Source of the DNA: UBA3263 sp964586765
GTDB lineage: Bacteria; Bacteroidota; Bacteroidia; Bacteroidales; Muribaculaceae
Reading direction: 5' to 3'
DNA: 64,000 nt
Assembly (NCBI GenBank): GCA_964586765.1
Contig: CAZPHN010000011.1
Coordinates: 1 to 64,000 of the forward strand
The notes below the pieces were generated by a model that searched no databases, had not been told where the DNA came from, and saw only the letters and a list, made by a program, of their open reading frames with translations. Position numbers and translations under genes: made by a program. This document shows, one piece after another, positions 59,711-64,000 of the stretch. Within the stretch, counting starts at the first letter, position 1; each line of letters begins with the position of its first letter.

Positions 59711-62020
59711 TTATCTGATTGCGCCAATCTTGCCATCCTCGCTTATAGTTGAGGCTGTAACATTAAAACTGGTCGCGGTATCGTTATTGTAGAATCTGAT
59801 TTTTGCAATACCGTTTTCATCCGGAATAACCTCCGGATTCCAATAGAGAGTGCGCCGATAATCATGCTCAACCGGTGGAGCGGTGTGATAATCAACATGC
59901 TTAAATGTTTCACACTCAGTATATCCCTCGATAATGCTGCGGCGCATTCCGGGACGTATAAATCCGGCTCCATTAGTGTTGAGTTCGACAAAAATCACAC
60001 AACCGAATAATCGCAAGGCTAATGCCTGATAGAAGGAGGCTCTGAAGTCTCGTGCTTGACGCGCTTGCGCGCTGGTTGGGTCATGTTTTGCCCACTCGAT
60101 AAGTTCCGGAGGTACAAAATCATCAGTCAAATCGAGGCTTGATTCAAAGTATCGAATTGCATATTCACCGATTGCATGCGGCTGAGTATTGATATACACA
60201 TTCTTTACCATATCAACTGAGAGGTCAGCCGGGTTCGATGAGTCGATATCAGAATACTGTAAGATTTTATCGTTAGTGGCTAAGTCTTCATCAATAACAT
60301 ATAGAGGTTGCTTGCTGCCGTAAAGTAATTTATCACTTTTAAAGTTGAAATTCGGGTCTATGAGTGGCATAATGTCGCTTAGGCGACGGATAAATTTCTT
60401 TCCCTGATCCTGTAAGAGATTTCGCGCTTCCGCAACATCATAACTCGTTACAGCGTTTTCAATGTATTGTTTGACATCAGCGGCATGTCCGCCGACCGCC
60501 TTTACTTCCACTTCCTTTAGCCGTCGTACGCCCCTGCGTTCAAGTTCTTTCAATAGCTTTTCATCAGAGTCAACCGAGTCGGTCATAATTATGGGACTTC
60601 CTGACATAGCATATTGCATTTCCGCGACGTCGTAACCGCGAACCGGTGGGCGCATGCTTCTGTCCAGAAGTATCCGATGCCTTTTGCGCTTACCTTTTTG
60701 AGTTGCGGAGAGAGACATCATCCATTCTCCGGTGAGGTCTCCACGGAAAGCGAAATTGCCCTGACTGTCCGTTACAAACTCATCGATATAAGTTGTGGTA
60801 TCGTTCTTAATATCATTGAGCATGACGGTAACGGTTACGTCTTCTTTCCCCTTGTTACGCAATGCACCCTGAACAGAGCCATGCACCTCAATGCCCTGTT
60901 CGGGCAACTGGACTATATCCCAAGGTTCCATACCCGCAAGATGGCTCCATTTGTAACGATTACGCCCCCTGACGGTCAGCAGGCTATCGGGGTTGTCGAT
61001 ATAGTCGGCAATATCAGGAACATATCCTCTCAATTCCTGAGCCAAAAGCAGTTCGGAGCGTATATCCGACTGGTTGCCGACATGCTCTGATGCATCGGTA
61101 ACTGAGAGTGAAAACGGTATTGGTTGGGAGAGTTTTACAGTCAGCTCTATCGGTTCGTATGGAGCATACTGCGTTTTGTCAAAGTGATACTCCATGTTGA
61201 CGAAATCATGTTTGTTGTTAAAAAACAATCTTTCCGCAACTGGTTCTCCAGTGGCATTGAATAATGTTAACTGAATGACGCCTGATGGAAACCGGGAGCG
61301 TGCGGTTTTGAATGTTGCCGATGAACCTTCGCTAAGGTCAATAATTGCCCTATCGCAAAGTTCTCCCCGACAAGCAAAAGTGGCACCCAAAGTGTCAAAC
61401 TTGTCTGATGTAACAGTTATCGCAACACTATCTGCACCTGCATCCAGTTTTACAATAACGTCTTTCTCCTCATCCAATGGTTTAGGAATTATTTTCATCG
61501 GTTTGGGGCGGGAGAACTGATGTTTTGCGGAGCCGTATTTCAGCATACGGCGGTCTGCCCAATTTCCTTCAACCTTAGGCTCGGCAAAAACCGGGATAAC
61601 ACGCGAATATATGGCCTGCTGCCCGAAGTTAAGTATATATTTGGTATATGCGCGAATTTCATAATATCCGGAATAAAAAGGAGTTTCATCAACAAGCAAA
61701 GAGCCGTGAAACCTGCCGAGGTGTGGCTTGAGCACACATCGGTCTATAATTTTGCCACCGGGATTGAGCAATTCTATGTAGACGGTCTGACTCAGGGTTG
61801 ACGGAGTGAGTCGGCTCGCCGTTACGAGATATCCGGCAAAATACAATCTGTCACCACGATAGTAGGAAGTATTGTCAAGATGCAGATAAATCATCTCCTG
61901 CTGAATCTTGCCTGAATTCTGCGCCGTAGCCTCATGAAAAGCCGCAATATTCTCTATCTGTCCCCGGGCTGATGTCAGGGTGCATAATATCAGGAGGATT
62001 GTCAGAAATATTCTAATCAT
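59711..62020 (-). CDS. MG2/TonB-plug-like secreted protein, paralogue 3 (lacks the FPEGG domain)
   Basis: A 769-aa paralogue. Its N-terminal 130 residues are nearly identical to paralogue 1. After the MG2 module (RPKPMKIIPKPLDEEKD) it lacks the roughly 85-residue FPEGG domain present in the other two. The rest is colinear: plug-like QPLYVIDEDLATND, LSVDMVKNVYINTQPHAI, and HDYRRTLYWNPEVIPDENG at the end. ATG at 62020 is preferred over 62047 because the -7 box lies at 62024-62031. First gene of the three-gene transcript. Confidence 0.82.
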   Translation of the reverse strand: MIRIFLTILLILCTLTSARGQIENIAAFHEATAQNSGKIQQEMIYLHLDNTSYYRGDRLYFAGYLVTASRLTPSTLSQTVYIELLNPGGKIIDRCVLKPHLGRFHGSLLVDETPFYSGYYEIRAYTKYILNFGQQAIYSRVIPVFAEPKVEGNWADRRMLKYGSAKHQFSRPKPMKIIPKPLDEEKDVIVKLDAGADSVAITVTSDKFDTLGATFACRGELCDRAIIDLSEGSSATFKTARSRFPSGVIQLTLFNATGEPVAERLFFNNKHDFVNMEYHFDKTQYAPYEPIELTVKLSQPIPFSLSVTDASEHVGNQSDIRSELLLAQELRGYVPDIADYIDNPDSLLTVRGRNRYKWSHLAGMEPWDIVQLPEQGIEVHGSVQGALRNKGKEDVTVTVMLNDIKNDTTTYIDEFVTDSQGNFAFRGDLTGEWMMSLSATQKGKRKRHRILLDRSMRPPVRGYDVAEMQYAMSGSPIIMTDSVDSDEKLLKELERRGVRRLKEVEVKAVGGHAADVKQYIENAVTSYDVAEARNLLQDQGKKFIRRLSDIMPLIDPNFNFKSDKLLYGSKQPLYVIDEDLATNDKILQYSDIDSSNPADLSVDMVKNVYINTQPHAIGEYAIRYFESSLDLTDDFVPPELIEWAKHDPTSAQARQARDFRASFYQALALRLFGCVIFVELNTNGAGFIRPGMRRSIIEGYTECETFKHVDYHTAPPVEHDYRRTLYWNPEVIPDENGIAKIRFYNNDTATSFNVTASTISEDGKIGAIR

Positions 62021-62023
62021 ATG

Positions 62024-62031
62024 CAAAGATA
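62024..62031 (-). promoter_or_regulatory. -7 box of the MG2 paralogue array
   Basis: Minus strand TATCTTTG, 3 nt before the ATG of paralogue 3. The same box and the same 18-nt spacing to the poly-C repeat occur before the lipoprotein gene. Confidence 0.55.
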
Positions 62032-62049
62032 TGAAATATTCAGACAAGA

Positions 62050-62114
62050 CCTCTTACCCCCCCCAATTTATGACATTTTGACTATTTTGTGCGACATTTA
62101 AGCGAATATTTATA
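62050..62114. repeat. 65-bp direct repeat, copy B
   Basis: CCTCTTA, eight C, then AATTTATGACATTTTGACT and on to GCGAATATTTATA. It is 58/65 identical to copy A at 54437-54501. Its end overlaps the MATE stop codon. Confidence 0.8.
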
Positions 62115-63510
62115 GACCTTTTTTGAGCCACGCGCCGGAAATAAGTCGCCAAAGGAAAATTGCTCCGCGGAAGCTAAGTTCGATACACATTGCAAGCCAG
62201 ACGCCGCTAAGTCCCATCCGAGGTGCAAACAGCGCGGCAAGCGGCAATCTGACTAACCAGATGCTACCGAAGTTCATTGCGGCGGGAATGATTGTGTCAC
62301 CGACGCCTATCATTACTCCGTATGCCACGATTGAGGCGGCAAACATCGGTTCCGCCCATGCCTCAATCCGAAGCGCATCAACGCCTAAGTCACAGATTTC
62401 CTTGACGGGGCTCATAAGTTCCATTACCCATGGCGCGCCGAACCACATCAGAACGCCCATGAGGCTCATTGTTGCCATGCCGAGCCCGGTCGTAATGTAT
62501 CCGAAGCGGCGCGCAAGGTCTTTACGTCCTGCGCCATAGCTCTGTCCGACAAGCGTCGTCGCTGCGTCGCCTATTCCGTAGCCGGGCATATAGCAGATGC
62601 TTTCCGCGGTCACGGCAAAGGCGTTTGCTGCTATCGCCATGATGCCTAACGGAGCCACGATGACGGTGATGGCTATCTGTGCGCCGCAGATTACCGCATG
62701 TTCCAGCGTCATGGGTGCCGAGACCTTAAACGCCCGTTTGATAACCCGGCGGGTGGGGCGATAACTGCCCGGAAGCCCTTTTATGGCTATCCCTTTTTCA
62801 CGTGTGCAGAGATACCACATCATCAGTCCGGCAGTGATGATTTCAGCTATAACCGTGCCAAGGGCGGCTCCGAGTACTCCGAGGTTCGCGCCCGGCAGCG
62901 TGATTGTCAGCGCGCCAATATCGAAATGGTGTGACGGAAAGATAAGGAAAAAGTTGAAAACGACGTCAAGAATGCACATCATTACGTTCAGACCTCCCGG
63001 AACTTTCATATTGCCCACGCAGCGGAGCATTCCCCCTGCCAGATAATTCATGGTGAGCAACGGCAGGGCAAGTACAAAGACAAGGAAGTAGAGAGTAGCC
63101 TTGGGACAGACAGTCTCCGTGCCTCCGAGCCAGTGGGGTAGCGGTACGCTTATCGCGGCTCCTATCAAGGCAACAACTACCGAGAAAATCAGACAGGCGG
63201 TAATGGATTGGCGGAGTATTTTGCGTGCGTCGTCATAGTCAGACGCGCCGATTCGATGAGCAACCTGAACGGAAAATCCCATGGTTACAGCCGAACAGAT
63301 GCCCCAGAAGAGCCATAGCGACGTCGAGACTAACCCGACGGCGGCTGAGTCATCGGCTCCGAGTCGTCCTACCATCGATGCATCGATATATTGCATCATG
63401 ATGCTTGACAGTTGTGCCATCATTGCTGGCAATGACAGCTTGACCGTCAGCTGAAGCAATTGGCTGAAGGTAAGTTTCTGACCTGACTGAATAAGCTCTA
63501 TCCGAGACAT
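62110..63510 (-). CDS. MATE-family efflux transporter
   Basis: A 466-aa twelve-TM exporter. N-terminal family pattern VKLSLPAMMAQLSSIMMQYI and DASMVGRLGADDSAAVGLV; second half AVTAESICYMPGYGIGDAAT and TLVGQSYGAGRKDLARR. Exports drugs or metabolites using Na+ or H+. Its ATG overlaps the end of the aminotransferase gene by 13 bp. Confidence 0.93.
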   Translation of the reverse strand: MSRIELIQSGQKLTFSQLLQLTVKLSLPAMMAQLSSIMMQYIDASMVGRLGADDSAAVGLVSTSLWLFWGICSAVTMGFSVQVAHRIGASDYDDARKILRQSITACLIFSVVVALIGAAISVPLPHWLGGTETVCPKATLYFLVFVLALPLLTMNYLAGGMLRCVGNMKVPGGLNVMMCILDVVFNFFLIFPSHHFDIGALTITLPGANLGVLGAALGTVIAEIITAGLMMWYLCTREKGIAIKGLPGSYRPTRRVIKRAFKVSAPMTLEHAVICGAQIAITVIVAPLGIMAIAANAFAVTAESICYMPGYGIGDAATTLVGQSYGAGRKDLARRFGYITTGLGMATMSLMGVLMWFGAPWVMELMSPVKEICDLGVDALRIEAWAEPMFAASIVAYGVMIGVGDTIIPAAMNFGSIWLVRLPLAALFAPRMGLSGVWLAMCIELSFRGAIFLWRLISGAWLKKGL

Positions 63511-64000
63511 TTAAGATATTCGCAGATACGTCTTAATCCTTCTTCAAGAGTTGTGCGCGGACACGCAATATTAATTCGGATGAATCCGTCTTTGCCGTAC
63601 ATTGTGCCGGAATTGACCCATACGCCGGTATGCTCTAAAATCTGCTCCTCAAGCTCCTCTGAGTGGATGTTAAACCGGCTTATGTCAAGCCAAGGCAGAT
63701 ATGTAGCCTCCAGTTTTGTTACCGGGACTCCCGGGAGATTATGCGCGATGTATTCGCACAGGAAACGGTAGTTCTCAAAAAGATAGGAGCGTAGATTTTC
63801 GAGCCATTCATATCCGGCTTCTGAATATGCGGCAATCAGCCCTTCAATGCCGAAGGGATTGACGTCACAGACCTCATTGATATTGATTGCGCGGTCAATT
63901 TTTTGACGCTGTTCCGCGTCGGGGCAGATTATGTTGGCAATCTGCAGTCCGGCGGTATTGAATGCCTTGGATGGTGACAGACATGCAATCGCCGTCGGGT
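63498..64000 (-). CDS. MalY/PatB-family PLP aminotransferase / C-S lyase, 5' end outside the window
   Basis: About 166 C-terminal residues are visible. The PLP lysine is in ACLSPSKAFNTAGLQIAN, at the window edge. GVPVTKLEATYLPWLDI and HTGVWVNSGTMYGKDGFIRI carry the Arg that binds the substrate carboxylate. It ends EEGLRRICEYLKCLG. Family members are cystathionine beta-lyases or related aminotransferases. The stop lies inside the MATE gene start (13-bp overlap). Confidence 0.88.
   Translation of the reverse strand, partial: PTAIACLSPSKAFNTAGLQIANIICPDAEQRQKIDRAININEVCDVNPFGIEGLIAAYSEAGYEWLENLRSYLFENYRFLCEYIAHNLPGVPVTKLEATYLPWLDISRFNIHSEELEEQILEHTGVWVNSGTMYGKDGFIRINIACPRTTLEEGLRRICEYLKCLG

Noticed and set aside
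54508..62020. Full TonB-dependent receptors
   Set aside because: Despite a plug-like segment, the proteins end about 100 residues after it, leaving no room for a 22-strand barrel.

Overview
The window looks like a chromosome segment from the Bacteroidales, most likely the Muribaculaceae or a close relative. The family-level placement is inference from gene content, not a computed phylogeny. Evidence includes a SusC/SusD pair, a MoxR-DUF58-BatA-E aerotolerance operon, a PorV type IX secretion protein, a fused LpxC/FabZ, a fused DAHP synthase/chorismate mutase, and Bacteroidetes-type promoters (TTTG, about 19 nt, TAnnTTTG). Genes are tightly packed with many 4-bp ATGA overlaps. No gap between genes exceeds 300 bp. 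I see no phage, insertion sequence, CRISPR array or rRNA.

Left part (1-14900): a partial tRNA-Val and a tRNA-Ser, an AspT/YidE-type transporter and an MFS permease, then the GDP-L-fucose operon gmd-fcl-manC. A palindromic intergenic repeat and a shared terminator follow. On the minus strand is an orphan SusC-SusD pair with a secreted protein carrying a type IX-like C-terminal tail. A 14-TM MFS pump and a HEAT-like protein come next.

Middle part (14800-37500): a minus-strand block yitT-hflX-aroF/CM-tyrA-menA links chorismate entry, tyrosine and menaquinone synthesis. On the plus strand are rsmI, two lipoproteins, a KtrB/KtrA-like potassium uptake pair, CstA with a BASS-type permease, and a DASS carrier overlapping an outer-membrane porin gene. 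MerR and M23 peptidase genes, the lipid A genes lpxD-lpxC/fabZ-lpxA, engB, an HU gene and an unusual HU-TM-LysM fusion follow.

Right part (37500-64000): the Bat operon (MoxR, DUF58, BatD-like, BatA, fused BatB-BatC, BatD, BatE) is followed by a small HTH protein and a DUF2007-UspA protein. A divergent HxlR/SnoaL pair shares an operator-like inverted repeat. An M50 protease, a CMD-cupin protein, ispF and porV come next. The most unusual region is 52146-62120. It holds a two-motif aspartyl protease, a lipoprotein, and three tandem paralogues of a large secreted MG2/TonB-plug-like protein that lacks a barrel. The paralogue array is bounded by two 65-bp direct repeats that each contain a run of eight C. 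Two of the paralogues share 202 identical bases. The window ends with a MATE pump and a truncated MalY/PatB aminotransferase.
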